NCBI GenBank assembly: GCA_964607245.1
Contig: CAZSIB010000011.1
Span: 1-48,405, forward strand
Direction of reading: 5' to 3'
Origin: CAZLPZ01 sp964607245
GTDB lineage: Bacteria; Pseudomonadota; Alphaproteobacteria; Micavibrionales; Micavibrionaceae
DNA length: 48,405 nucleotides
This document shows positions 17,975-26,451 of this stretch, one piece after another. Position 1 is the stretch's first letter; each line of letters begins with the position of its first letter. The translations under genes and the position numbers were made by a program. A model generated the notes under the pieces. The model saw nothing but the letters and a program-made list of their open reading frames with translations. It did not search any database and was not told where the DNA came from.

Positions 17975-17981
17975 ACCCCAT

Positions 17982-18890
17982 TTATTTTTTTGGCCCAATT
18001 TGCGGCGCATAGATCCGCGCGCGACTCGCGCGTTCCACATCATCGGGATGGGGGCCCACACATGTCACGATATCACGCGAAAAGGCAGGCCAGTTCTCGA
18101 CCCAATCATAGGTGTGGTCAACGTTCTGAACAAAGGTATAGCCCAAGCAACGATCATCGGCAAATGCCTGGGCATAGCTGTGATATACTGCGTTCGGAAT
18201 AACCTGATCATACTGGGCGATATAATGATGCTGCGGAATATTCACCAAATCTGGCACAACATTGATTGGATTGAGTGAGAGCTCATATCCGGCAAGCCCA
18301 TGAACCTTGGCATAGGTGGCGGTATCTAAAAGACCCGCGATAGTGCGTAGCGACTTCACATCGTCGCGCGCGGCCGTGATGAGTGCGGCAAGCCCCCCTC
18401 CCGATCCAAACCCCACCAAATGAAATCCTGTTAATTGATAACGTGATTTTATTTCATCGAGCATGGCCTTATAGGCCGACAAAATTTCAGGCGCAAACAT
18501 GCGCGTGGTCAGCATATCCGTCGGGCAATCCGCACCGCCAAGTCCATATTGACAGGGACGCGCCATCCAGATGACGTTTGGGGCCGTATCATGGGATGCG
18601 AGTTCCAACCCTACCGGACGCTTGGGCGTGGGGTCGTTCGACACACGCACACGGTCGACCATGACATCGCCCGACCCTTCGATATATACCGTCGCAACGT
18701 CGCCTTTTTTATGCACGCGTTCAAAGGCCTTGATGGTCATCCCTTCCGCCGACAAATTGCGGGGAATCATAAAAACAGGAAAGGCCAGGCGATTCGCGTT
18801 ATTCGCGCGAATCCCGGGGGTTGAGCACGCGACCACGGATGAAACCGCAATCATCAATAATCCAACGACAACGCCTTTTGAAAAGAACAT
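17982..18890 (-). CDS. Alpha/beta-hydrolase-like lipoprotein
   Basis: The 302-residue protein starts with a lipoprotein signal peptide, FFSKGVVVGLLMIAVSSVVA, followed by Cys-Ser-Thr-Pro, so it should be anchored in a membrane facing the periplasm. GFHLVGFGSGGGLAAL has the nucleophile-elbow form G-F-G-S-G-G. A late HTYDW histidine could complete a serine-hydrolase triad. The rest gives no substrate clue. The ATG at 18890 is preferred because GGAA lies eight bases before it; another ATG is three codons upstream. The stop is eight bases from the convergent uppP stop. A CCCCC-GCAAAAA-GGGGG hairpin (18957-18975) lies upstream in its probable leader. Confidence 0.72.
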   Translation of the reverse strand: MFFSKGVVVGLLMIAVSSVVACSTPGIRANNANRLAFPVFMIPRNLSAEGMTIKAFERVHKKGDVATVYIEGSGDVMVDRVRVSNDPTPKRPVGLELASHDTAPNVIWMARPCQYGLGGADCPTDMLTTRMFAPEILSAYKAMLDEIKSRYQLTGFHLVGFGSGGGLAALITAARDDVKSLRTIAGLLDTATYAKVHGLAGYELSLNPINVVPDLVNIPQHHYIAQYDQVIPNAVYHSYAQAFADDRCLGYTFVQNVDHTYDWVENWPAFSRDIVTCVGPHPDDVERASRARIYAPQIGPKK

Positions 18891-19122
18891 GGTGTGCATT
18901 TCCGTGACAAATTTAAACAAAACGAGGCGTTCGGATGAACCCCTCAAAGAGCTTTCTCCCCCGCAAAAAGGGGGATATTTCCTCTATCATACCGGACAAG
19001 TGCCGCCCTGCCCAGAGGATATCGCGCCGACGCGATCGCATGATCCCCAAGACAGTAATAGATTTTTCATATTTATATCATAGAATAAAGGCACGGATCG
19101 CATGACGAAAGGCAGGGTCATC

Positions 19123-19416
19123 ATGAGTAAATTTCAACCGGGTCAAAGAGGGCAATCGCAAGAAGTTTTTACAGGCGTTTGCCGGATGGGAAGACCTGGG
19201 CCTGGGAAAAAGGTTGAGATTGGCGTCACACAAGGCAGCCCCGCGCATGAGGGGTATAAACTGATGCAGGCCGAGCAACAAAAAGCCGCCCTTGGAACAG
19301 GAACCGGCACAGCAGCTAGCGCGATAGGTGATCACATGGAAAAAGAAGCCCGCAAACCCGACACGCAAAACTGCGGACCCGATGCCATTCCAACCGGCAT
19401 CATCTATAAACCCTAA
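19123..19416 (+). CDS. Small hypothetical protein (97 residues)
   Basis: I do not recognise this protein. It is hydrophilic, rich in Gly, Ala, Lys and Gln, with two cysteines (GVCRMGRPGPG and TQNCGPDAIP) and no signal peptide or membrane span. AGGCAGGG lies upstream of the ATG at 19123, a plausible ribosome binding site; an in-frame start at 19102 is also possible. It ends 12 bases before the convergent tolC-like gene. Codon use is like that of its neighbours, which favours a real gene, but the call rests on the ORF and ribosome binding site only. Confidence 0.5.
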   Translation: MSKFQPGQRGQSQEVFTGVCRMGRPGPGKKVEIGVTQGSPAHEGYKLMQAEQQKAALGTGTGTAASAIGDHMEKEARKPDTQNCGPDAIPTGIIYKP

Positions 19417-19428
19417 AACACGACGAAA

Positions 19429-20814
19429 TTATTTCATCACGCGGCGGTTTGGATCGGCCACGATCAAATCGCCGTAATTATCCTTGGGATCGGGCCCCGA
19501 TGGATACCCGACGCCCAAGGTCGGCAATAATTTACCTTTCAGTGCCAAAAGACGATATACCGCAAAAAGTTCCGTATATTGCGCGTTAATCACGTTGCTG
19601 CGCGAGACGAAATATTCATTTTGGGCATCGAGTACATCGAGAAGCGTCCGGCGATCGAGATTAAATTGATCGAGATAGGCGCCCACCACTTTTTCATTGG
19701 CATCTGCCTGCGCCGCGAATTCACGCCCGCGTTCATTCGCCGAAACCATTTGGGCCCAGGTTTGACGCACATCTTCTTCGACACCGCGCGCAGCTTGGGA
19801 CCGTGTTTCTTTGGCTTGAGCATGGCGATACACGCCTTCACGGACCCGCGCCGTATCCGCACCCCCGCGATAGAGATTCCAGTTCATGATAAGAAGCGCG
19901 CGCGCGCGGTCCACTTCGCCCTCATCCCCGCCTGTATCATGGGCGCGGTTTACATTCGCCTGAAAATCGAGTTTTGGATAGAAACTGGATTGGCTTTGCT
20001 TCCATTCGGCCGCTGCCGTTTCAATATCGGCCACACGGCTGGCGATCGTGGGGCTTCCGACCAGGGCCTGCTTGACCTCATCATCCACTGTTTCCGCAAG
20101 GTTTGTGGACGGCGAGGCCGGCCGTTCCAGCGTCCGGGGCATTTCCCCGACTTTGGCACGATACATGGCTTCGGAGGTCCGGAGCGCCTCACGCACACTT
20201 GATTCGTTCGCACGCGCCGCCGCCAAACGTGCGCGGGATTGTTCAACGTCGGCCGCCGTCGTCCGACCTGCGTTTGACGATTCGATCATTTGACGTTCGA
20301 GGTCCGCATGGCGATCCACGTTCGCCTGGGCAATGCCCAACAGCTCACGTTGACGTAAGACATTCAAATACGCCTCGACAATGTCCAATCCAACGAATTC
20401 AGCGACTTCCCAGACACGGTGGCTTGCCGACGCGATGCGGGCCTTTTGACGCTCGACCTCAAACTTTGTCTCAAATCCATCAAAGAGCATTTGGGTCAGG
20501 GTGAGGCCAGCTTGATAGCGCCACAAGCTATTGGTATCCGAATCGGTTCCGGGAGGGTCTTCGTGTGTTAATTCCCACCCCGTATCCGCATTCATATCGA
20601 CGGAAGGGAGATATTTCCCCTGGGCCTGGCGCAGTTCTTCGTCCGTTGCGCGGCGGTTATTGATGATTGATCCATATTCTGGATGGGTCATGACCCCGAC
20701 CGCCACGGCATCACGCAAAGTCACCAAACGTTCCGCCGCCTGAACCGGAAGGATCAGGGCAAGGGTCAGGGTGCAACCCACAAGGACCGCAGAAAGGGGG
20801 GATGATAATGTCAT
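19429..20814 (-). CDS. TolC-family outer-membrane efflux/secretion channel
   Basis: The 461-residue protein has a signal peptide (about 1-28, ending PVQAAE) and two TolC-type halves of long helices with short beta segments. QRELLGIAQANVDRHADLER and RSQAARGVEEDVRQTWAQMV are the equivalent helices of each half. FNLDRRTLLDVLDAQNEYFV is the motif found near the C-terminus of type I secretion TolC proteins. The start MTLSSPLS at 20814 is preferred because AGGA lies seven bases upstream; an ATG four codons earlier is less well placed. It lies just downstream of the large adhesin gene on the same strand, separated by a terminator. It is the likely exit channel for that protein. ABC and membrane-fusion partners are not in the window. 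Confidence 0.9.
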   Translation of the reverse strand: MTLSSPLSAVLVGCTLTLALILPVQAAERLVTLRDAVAVGVMTHPEYGSIINNRRATDEELRQAQGKYLPSVDMNADTGWELTHEDPPGTDSDTNSLWRYQAGLTLTQMLFDGFETKFEVERQKARIASASHRVWEVAEFVGLDIVEAYLNVLRQRELLGIAQANVDRHADLERQMIESSNAGRTTAADVEQSRARLAAARANESSVREALRTSEAMYRAKVGEMPRTLERPASPSTNLAETVDDEVKQALVGSPTIASRVADIETAAAEWKQSQSSFYPKLDFQANVNRAHDTGGDEGEVDRARALLIMNWNLYRGGADTARVREGVYRHAQAKETRSQAARGVEEDVRQTWAQMVSANERGREFAAQADANEKVVGAYLDQFNLDRRTLLDVLDAQNEYFVSRSNVINAQYTELFAVYRLLALKGKLLPTLGVGYPSGPDPKDNYGDLIVADPNRRVMK

Positions 20815-20891
20815 GATAATCCTCATGTACGAGAACGAATAAAGTGCGGAAGAACCCCAAAGACGAGAATGGGTCCTATCCAATATGTCTT

Positions 20892-20920
20892 TTTTTATGG
20901 TTCTACGCAAGGTTTTGCAA
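20892..20920 (-). promoter_or_regulatory. Candidate promoter of the TolC-family gene
   Basis: On the minus strand TTGCAA (20915-20920), a 17-base spacer and TAAAAA (20892-20897) lie about 80 bases before the start codon. They sit after the adhesin terminator. The -10 is a weak match, so this is tentative. Confidence 0.4.
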
Positions 20921-20932
20921 CCGATCGGGAAT

Positions 20933-20963
20933 AAAAAAACCAGCCACTAGGGCCGGTTTTTTT
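20933..20963 (-). terminator. Intrinsic terminator after the adhesin gene
   Basis: CCAGCC-ACTA-GGGCCGG forms a stem with one mismatch, flanked by seven A on the left and seven T on the right, so it can work in both directions. On the minus strand it ends adhesin transcription about 40 bases after its stop codon. Confidence 0.85.
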
Positions 20964-21004
20964 ATCAAGATGTAATACTTTGTTAACTTTTATGACGGGA
21001 TCGA

Positions 21005-24000
21005 TCAAGCGGCTTGTTGCATTTGATCCATCAAATCGGGTGCCGAGATGATGTCGGCCGTTGGGGGCAAGACGTCAAACGCGGCAACATGGACCGTGCC
21101 CCCTACCGATTCAGGTACACCGGTCGCCGCCACAAAATCATTGATCGCGAGCGTCAGATCGTCATCAAACGCGATCGCAGATGACAGGGCCGCACCCAAA
21201 TGATCATTATCCGTATCAATCGCCAGGGTCGATGTCGCACTATCCCCATCGGCATCCGTGACCGTATAGCCAAAGTGATCTGTCCCTTCGCTGTATCGTT
21301 CGACCGAGACGTTAATCAAGGTCGCGCTATAACGGTTGCTGGGGTCATTCAAATAGATATCCACTTTGGTAATGGGGACATCATGGAATAACGCTTCGGC
21401 ATCAATTTTATAACTGACAATCCCCGGATATGGCCCGGCAACCGCATGGGTCAAGGCAATGGTGACAGGGCTTGTTGCGCCGGCCAAGTAAACACGCGCC
21501 ATGACAAGGCCTTGTTCGGTGGCGTTCAGATTGCCCAGTGTGACCCAAACCGCATCCGCTGGTTCGGCACCATAGGTAATCCGAAAGGCCTCATTCCCGC
21601 CCATCGCACCGCTGTTAATACCAATCCCCGTGTTACCGATATTATTATCATCGAAAACCCACGATAAATCGGTGGCAGTGGCCCCGGTCACACGGTCAAT
21701 GCCTTGGATTGTCACGCCGTTCTTGGTGATCATCGGGGTCGTATCCGAGTAAATCACATCATCACAAATCGGATCCAAATTGGTGATGACCAATTGACAT
21801 TTCGGCGTATAGGTATAATCGCCGTCGCGTTCAATGGTGAGCGTACCGTACGTTCCAACAACCGTCGTCTGACCCGTTGGAGCAACAGTATAGCTATGCC
21901 CGTTAAATGTCACCGAGGAGACATAAGGGCTTTCGGTCGAGACATCATTTGTCAACACATTGCCTGTCACCATATCGCATGTATTCGCAATATTTTGATC
22001 GGCATGCGGCACGGGCGCATCATCGCGCACTTGGATCGTAATCGTTCCTAAATCGCTATCTCCGTCCTGATCCGTGATCTTGACCCCAAAATTCAGGTTA
22101 ATCACGTCATTCGGATCTTGGGCGTTCGCATGATCCAGATTATCCAGTAACCGGAACTGGTACGATCCATCGGCGTTAACCTGAAGCGTGAACACCGTCG
22201 TTGCCCCGGCTTTGCCGATATAGGTATTGCCCTCAAGGGTTACCACAACGGGCACGCCACCACTCGACAAAATATTCCCCAGTTTCGATCCGGTCGATCC
22301 AAATGACGTCGCCCCTTGGGCCATAATCGCCCCCGGACCATCACTTCCGTAATTCGATGTCAGGGTCCCATTCACAACAATCGGCCCCAGATTCGTTTCA
22401 TCCACCGTTTGCGTCGCGTCCCCGATTACAGGTTGGCCATCCGATGTGCTGATCCGCAGGATAGCCGGATCTTGATCACCATCGCGGTCCGTTAACACAT
22501 ACGTGAATGCGTCCGTCCCATTCGCGCCATTGCGTGCGGTATACGTATACGCGCCATTCGCCGCGATCTGAAGCGTGCCGTATTGACCCACAACACTCAC
22601 CGTTCCTGTTGTGGGAATAACGGTTGTGACACCATTAAAAATGACCGCTGTCACTGACCCTGGGCCATCTTCGCCGGGATCATCATTGCTTGTCACGTTA
22701 CCCGTCGCCACATTATTCACGATCACGCCTTGGTCATCTTGGGCGATCGGTGCATCATCGCGCACCCCGATCGTAATCGTCCCGTTCGCCACGTCGTTAT
22801 CGCTGTCTGTCGCCTTAACACCAAAAACCAGGTTGATTACGTCGTTCGGATCTTGGGCGTTCGCATGATCCAAATTATCACTGAGTTGGAATTGGTATGT
22901 CCCATCGGCGTTCACCTGAAGCGTGAACACCGTCGTTGCTCCCGCCTTCCCGATATAGGTATTTCCTTGAAGGGTTACCACAACAGGAACGCCGTTACTC
23001 GTCAAATCACCATTTAATTTTGATCCAGATGAGATAAATGACGACGCTGATGTCGCTGAAACCGACCCTGTATCCGAACCGTAATCGGGATTGACCGACC
23101 CTGACACCAGAACCGGCGTCAAATTCGTTTCATCGACGATATTTTGTGCATTCACGATCACAGGTTGGTCATCCGCGTCGACACGAATAGTCACAAGACA
23201 GCTTTTCGTTGCGACGTTGTTGGTTAAATCACATTCCTCGCCCGACAAATTCGTTTCGGTCGCAATTGCGGTGAAGGTCAACGTAAAAGATCCTGTATAT
23301 CCAGCCGCCGGCGTCACTTTCAACCCGTCAAGCTGGGCTGCGGTTAAAATATAACTGCCGTCATTCTGAAGTGTACCCGCGGATAACGTGGCTCCAGCCG
23401 GCAGGCCCGTCACACGAATGGTCAAAACTTCCGATCCATCTGTATCATTAAGCGCGGCGCCCGCATCAAGGGCGATCGACGTATCCTGTTCACCATGCAC
23501 GGGACTTGTGACCCCCATTTCAGGTGTATCCGCCACAGCGTCCGTATGCACATGCGCGTCTTTGGTCTCTTGCGCTGTGGATCCATCACGTTCTGTTGAT
23601 GTTGCGGTGACACGCAGCGCCGGAGTATCGACATCACTGTCGGTTGGGGGGGACAAAATCGGCCCCCCTGAAAAATTCTGACCCGCAGGCAATTGAATTG
23701 TCCAACGATGTGTCGCCGCATCATAGGTGCCGCCATTTGGGTTCACACCCCATCCAGCGGGGATTCCTTCGACCGTAATGGTCAGATATTCAGACCCATC
23801 CCTATCGGTCAGTTGCGCCGAAATCGGCACCAACACCGACCCATCTTCCAAAACGCAAACGTCTTCAACCTGAAGCGTGGGCGCATCCGGAACGTCTTTG
23901 GGCGGCTCTGGAGGCGTCACGGGCGGTTCGACAAGGGCAGGCGCCGCCCCGACCGGAAAATCATTCACCGACGGAATACCATAGGATAGCGATGTCGGCC

Positions 24001-24886
24001 CAATGGGCCCTAATGGGTTTAACCCATTCAAATTCGCAGGATCAATCCCGCTTGAGAATCCAGCGCCACCGCGCCCACCGATTCCACTGGGGTTATCCCC
24101 GCCGGCAGCCGGTTCAATATCTGCAACCATTTGGGCCACATCCGCCATGGGGGCTTTTTTCATCGCAATTTTAGGTGCGGCGTCACCAGCGGCCGGTTCA
24201 ATGTCGGGCGCCGCCATCGCCAAAGGCGTGGCTCCCGTTGGCGTACACGACGCCGCAATCAAATGACTGGCATCCAGAACCGTGCCATCAGACAGCGTCA
24301 TTTCGGGCGGCAAATCTCCCGCTGTGACTGGCACAAAATCGCGCAGAATAACAAGGCCACCGTTCTTAAACGATAGCATCAAATTGGTGCCGTCGACAGT
24401 TTTTGCGGCGCCATTCCAGTCAAAATTAAACTTGTAGGTCTGACCGGGTTCCATCACCACTTCACGGGTCATAGCAGGCCCTGGTTCCTGGATCGTCACC
24501 GTTTTATCATTGGCCAGCATCGGATCGATTGCGCGCAACAACGCATCGGGCGCAATATTCACAATTTGCAAACCCGTCGCACCGTCCGCCGCCCCCGGAA
24601 CATCTTTGAGCAATTGAAAAATCGTGTCGCGTCCGCATGATTCGGCGGAATTCGCAAGCGCCTGGAAATTCTGAATGACCAAAGTGCCGCCATTCACCAT
24701 TTTCATCTCAAGGGCGCCATCCGCCCGCAAGCTCACGTCCTGAATCTGATCCATTTTGAACAGGAATTGACTATACGCCCCAGGTTCCAATGTCACGGCA
24801 ACACTTGTCCCGGCGGCCGGCAAGGCCACCGAACCGTCACTGGCAGACGGCAGCAAATCGGTCAATTTTGTGCTGGTATTCGTCAT
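21005..24886 (-). CDS. Large VCBS/Ig-like repeat surface protein (putative type I-secreted adhesin)
   Basis: The 1293-residue protein has no Sec signal peptide. The N-terminal region has two related modules (about 30-76 and 143-187), each ending NGGxLVIxxF, like the prefix domain of BapA-type adhesins. A Gly/Pro-rich linker (about 262-335) has two DIEPAAGD/DIEPAAGGD copies. Ig/cadherin-like and VCBS-type repeats follow, with DRDGSEYLTITVEGIPAGW, NDTDGSEVLTIRVTGLPAGA and two long units carrying NADGxYQFxLxDNLDHANAQ. Asp-rich turns (DxDxD) suggest Ca2+ binding; no RTX nonapeptide array is present. The C-terminus is acidic and hydrophobic, as in type I substrates. AGAGGGAC lies upstream of the ATG at 24886; a longer in-frame start at 24970 is unlikely. 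The adjacent TolC-like gene fits export by type I secretion. The adhesin role is inferred. Confidence 0.85.
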   Translation of the reverse strand: MTNTSTKLTDLLPSASDGSVALPAAGTSVAVTLEPGAYSQFLFKMDQIQDVSLRADGALEMKMVNGGTLVIQNFQALANSAESCGRDTIFQLLKDVPGAADGATGLQIVNIAPDALLRAIDPMLANDKTVTIQEPGPAMTREVVMEPGQTYKFNFDWNGAAKTVDGTNLMLSFKNGGLVILRDFVPVTAGDLPPEMTLSDGTVLDASHLIAASCTPTGATPLAMAAPDIEPAAGDAAPKIAMKKAPMADVAQMVADIEPAAGGDNPSGIGGRGGAGFSSGIDPANLNGLNPLGPIGPTSLSYGIPSVNDFPVGAAPALVEPPVTPPEPPKDVPDAPTLQVEDVCVLEDGSVLVPISAQLTDRDGSEYLTITVEGIPAGWGVNPNGGTYDAATHRWTIQLPAGQNFSGGPILSPPTDSDVDTPALRVTATSTERDGSTAQETKDAHVHTDAVADTPEMGVTSPVHGEQDTSIALDAGAALNDTDGSEVLTIRVTGLPAGATLSAGTLQNDGSYILTAAQLDGLKVTPAAGYTGSFTLTFTAIATETNLSGEECDLTNNVATKSCLVTIRVDADDQPVIVNAQNIVDETNLTPVLVSGSVNPDYGSDTGSVSATSASSFISSGSKLNGDLTSNGVPVVVTLQGNTYIGKAGATTVFTLQVNADGTYQFQLSDNLDHANAQDPNDVINLVFGVKATDSDNDVANGTITIGVRDDAPIAQDDQGVIVNNVATGNVTSNDDPGEDGPGSVTAVIFNGVTTVIPTTGTVSVVGQYGTLQIAANGAYTYTARNGANGTDAFTYVLTDRDGDQDPAILRISTSDGQPVIGDATQTVDETNLGPIVVNGTLTSNYGSDGPGAIMAQGATSFGSTGSKLGNILSSGGVPVVVTLEGNTYIGKAGATTVFTLQVNADGSYQFRLLDNLDHANAQDPNDVINLNFGVKITDQDGDSDLGTITIQVRDDAPVPHADQNIANTCDMVTGNVLTNDVSTESPYVSSVTFNGHSYTVAPTGQTTVVGTYGTLTIERDGDYTYTPKCQLVITNLDPICDDVIYSDTTPMITKNGVTIQGIDRVTGATATDLSWVFDDNNIGNTGIGINSGAMGGNEAFRITYGAEPADAVWVTLGNLNATEQGLVMARVYLAGATSPVTIALTHAVAGPYPGIVSYKIDAEALFHDVPITKVDIYLNDPSNRYSATLINVSVERYSEGTDHFGYTVTDADGDSATSTLAIDTDNDHLGAALSSAIAFDDDLTLAINDFVAATGVPESVGGTVHVAAFDVLPPTADIISAPDLMDQMQQAA
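22096..22258 (-). repeat. Near-identical direct repeat inside the adhesin gene, copy A
   Basis: This 163-base stretch is nearly identical to 22831-22993, at an offset of exactly 735 bases (245 codons). It encodes the segment around GNTYIGKAGATTVFTLQVNA and DNLDHANAQDPNDVINL. Flanking parts of the same protein units are more diverged at DNA level, so the identity is patchy. Confidence 0.85.
22831..22993 (-). repeat. Near-identical direct repeat inside the adhesin gene, copy B
   Basis: This is the partner of 22096-22258. The 735-base spacing keeps frame, so recombination between the copies would add or remove one 245-residue unit without breaking the gene. Confidence 0.85.
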
Positions 24887-24973
24887 GTTAGTCCCTCTTT
24901 CTTTCATCGCACGATCACGGGCACATGCCCCACATGCGGCTGTTATAGCAAAAACAATGCTGGAATTCACACT

Positions 24974-25002
24974 TTTTTAACGGAATCTTTAGTCTTTGTC
25001 AA
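24974..25002 (-). promoter_or_regulatory. Candidate promoter of the adhesin gene
   Basis: On the minus strand a perfect TTGACA (24997-25002), a 17-base spacer and TAAAAA (24974-24979) lie about 90 bases before the adhesin start. The surrounding 24960-25085 is strongly AT-rich, unlike the rest of the window, and also holds the divergent upstream region of the UbiH-family gene. Confidence 0.65.
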
Positions 25003-25137
25003 TATTTATGTTAATAAATAGCTATAAAGTTTTGTTTTTATCACCTTCTTCTCTCTTAATACGTGTTTTTGTAATTTTATTTCAAAATTTGACCCTGCTC
25101 TTGCCCTCTCCCTGAGGCGGGATAATGATGCGGGATC

Positions 25138-26445
25138 ATGACGAAAACATCTCCTGCCTCACCCTCAACACTACCTTGCCACCACGATCTTGTGATTGTG
25201 GGCGGGGGCCTTGCGGGTTTATCCCTGGCCCTTCTTCTGGCCGGAACGGAACGCGATATTGCGGTCGTTGAGCGCACACCTCTCCACCGCCAAACAACAC
25301 GTTCCTTTGATATCCGGACAACGGCACTTGCGGCCGGAACCGTCCGTGTTCTGAAATCTGCCGGAGTTTGGGCGGAACTTGCCGCACACGCCTGCCCCAT
25401 TCACAAAATCGATATTCTCGACGGGCCGCACCTCGCGGGCACCTGGCCCGTGCTTTTAGACTTTAGGGCCAATCTTGAAACCCAAGGCCCCTTTGGCTAT
25501 ATCGTCGATAATCTCGATTTGCGCCAGGCGCTTGCGGCACAAATTGCGCGTCACAAAAACATCACCCTTTACGCCCCCGCCGATATTGGGGCTATCGATC
25601 GCGACCCCAAAGGTGGCAAAATCACCTTAACCTTAAATGATGGCCGCAAGATCACCGCGGGTCTTTTGGTCGGGGCCGATGGTCGAGGGTCTCATGTGCG
25701 GGTTGAAGCGCGGATTCGAACCCGCGGATGGCCTTATCATCACACAGCTGTCGTGGCGACCATCACGCATACCAAACCGCATCATCACCTGGCGATCGAG
25801 CATTTTTTACCGGATGGCCCCTTTGCCGTTCTCCCTTTCTGTGATGATGACCAGGGCCGCCCCCGCTCGGCGATTGTCTGGTCCTCATCCCCAAAAGAGG
25901 CGCGGCGGGTCATGTCGATGGATGATGCAACCTTTATGCTGGCCCTTTCGGCACGATTGCCAGAGAGCTATGGCAGCGTGATCGAAACCAGCCCGCGGGC
26001 GGCGTGGCCCCTCACCCTGCAACATGCCGACACCTATATCGCGCCGCGAACGGCCCTGGTGGCGGATGCCGCTCACGGGATTCACCCCATTGCAGGTCAA
26101 GGATTAAATCTGGGGATGCGCGATATTGCAGATCTTGCCGATTTGATTTGGACGGCAGGATCTCAGGATATTGGCGGGCCGGAACTTCTTCACGGCTATC
26201 AAACACGCCGGCGCGCCGATACCCTGACCATGGTCGGCGCGACCGATATTTTAACAGGGCTTTTTGGATGGTCCGCGCCCGGGATTCCCATGCTCCGCAA
26301 AATGGGGTTGCGCCTGGTTCAGGCAACGCCCGCTCTCAAACGCTTTTTTATCAACCAAGCCATGGGCGGCACCCTTGTCACCCTTCCCTATGCGTGGGAA
26401 GACCAAAAAGAACCTGCACTGCGCCCTAGGAAAAAACGCGCCTAA
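25138..26445 (+). CDS. UbiH/UbiF/COQ6-family FAD-dependent hydroxylase
   Basis: The protein probably hydroxylates the aromatic ring of a ubiquinone precursor. The 435-residue flavoprotein has the ADP-binding motif DLVIVGGGLAGLSLALLLAG (about 17-36), the DG motif LLVGADGRGSHVR and the FAD-binding motif ADAAHGIHPIAGQGLNLGMR. The last normally begins with GD, and here an Ala replaces the Gly. Residues 45-60 carry a Arg-rich segment common in UbiH/UbiF. Alphaproteobacteria use several paralogues (UbiH, UbiF, UbiL, UbiM) for different ring positions, and I cannot say which this is. The ATG at 25138 follows GCGGGATC. It ends six bases before the convergent leuS stop. Confidence 0.88.
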   Translation: MTKTSPASPSTLPCHHDLVIVGGGLAGLSLALLLAGTERDIAVVERTPLHRQTTRSFDIRTTALAAGTVRVLKSAGVWAELAAHACPIHKIDILDGPHLAGTWPVLLDFRANLETQGPFGYIVDNLDLRQALAAQIARHKNITLYAPADIGAIDRDPKGGKITLTLNDGRKITAGLLVGADGRGSHVRVEARIRTRGWPYHHTAVVATITHTKPHHHLAIEHFLPDGPFAVLPFCDDDQGRPRSAIVWSSSPKEARRVMSMDDATFMLALSARLPESYGSVIETSPRAAWPLTLQHADTYIAPRTALVADAAHGIHPIAGQGLNLGMRDIADLADLIWTAGSQDIGGPELLHGYQTRRRADTLTMVGATDILTGLFGWSAPGIPMLRKMGLRLVQATPALKRFFINQAMGGTLVTLPYAWEDQKEPALRPRKKRA

Positions 26446-26451
26446 GTTACA

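Noticed and set aside
18957..18975. CCCCC-GCAAAAA-GGGGG hairpin as a terminator or riboswitch
   Set aside because: It has no T-run on either side and no riboswitch signature; it is noted only in the lipoprotein entry.
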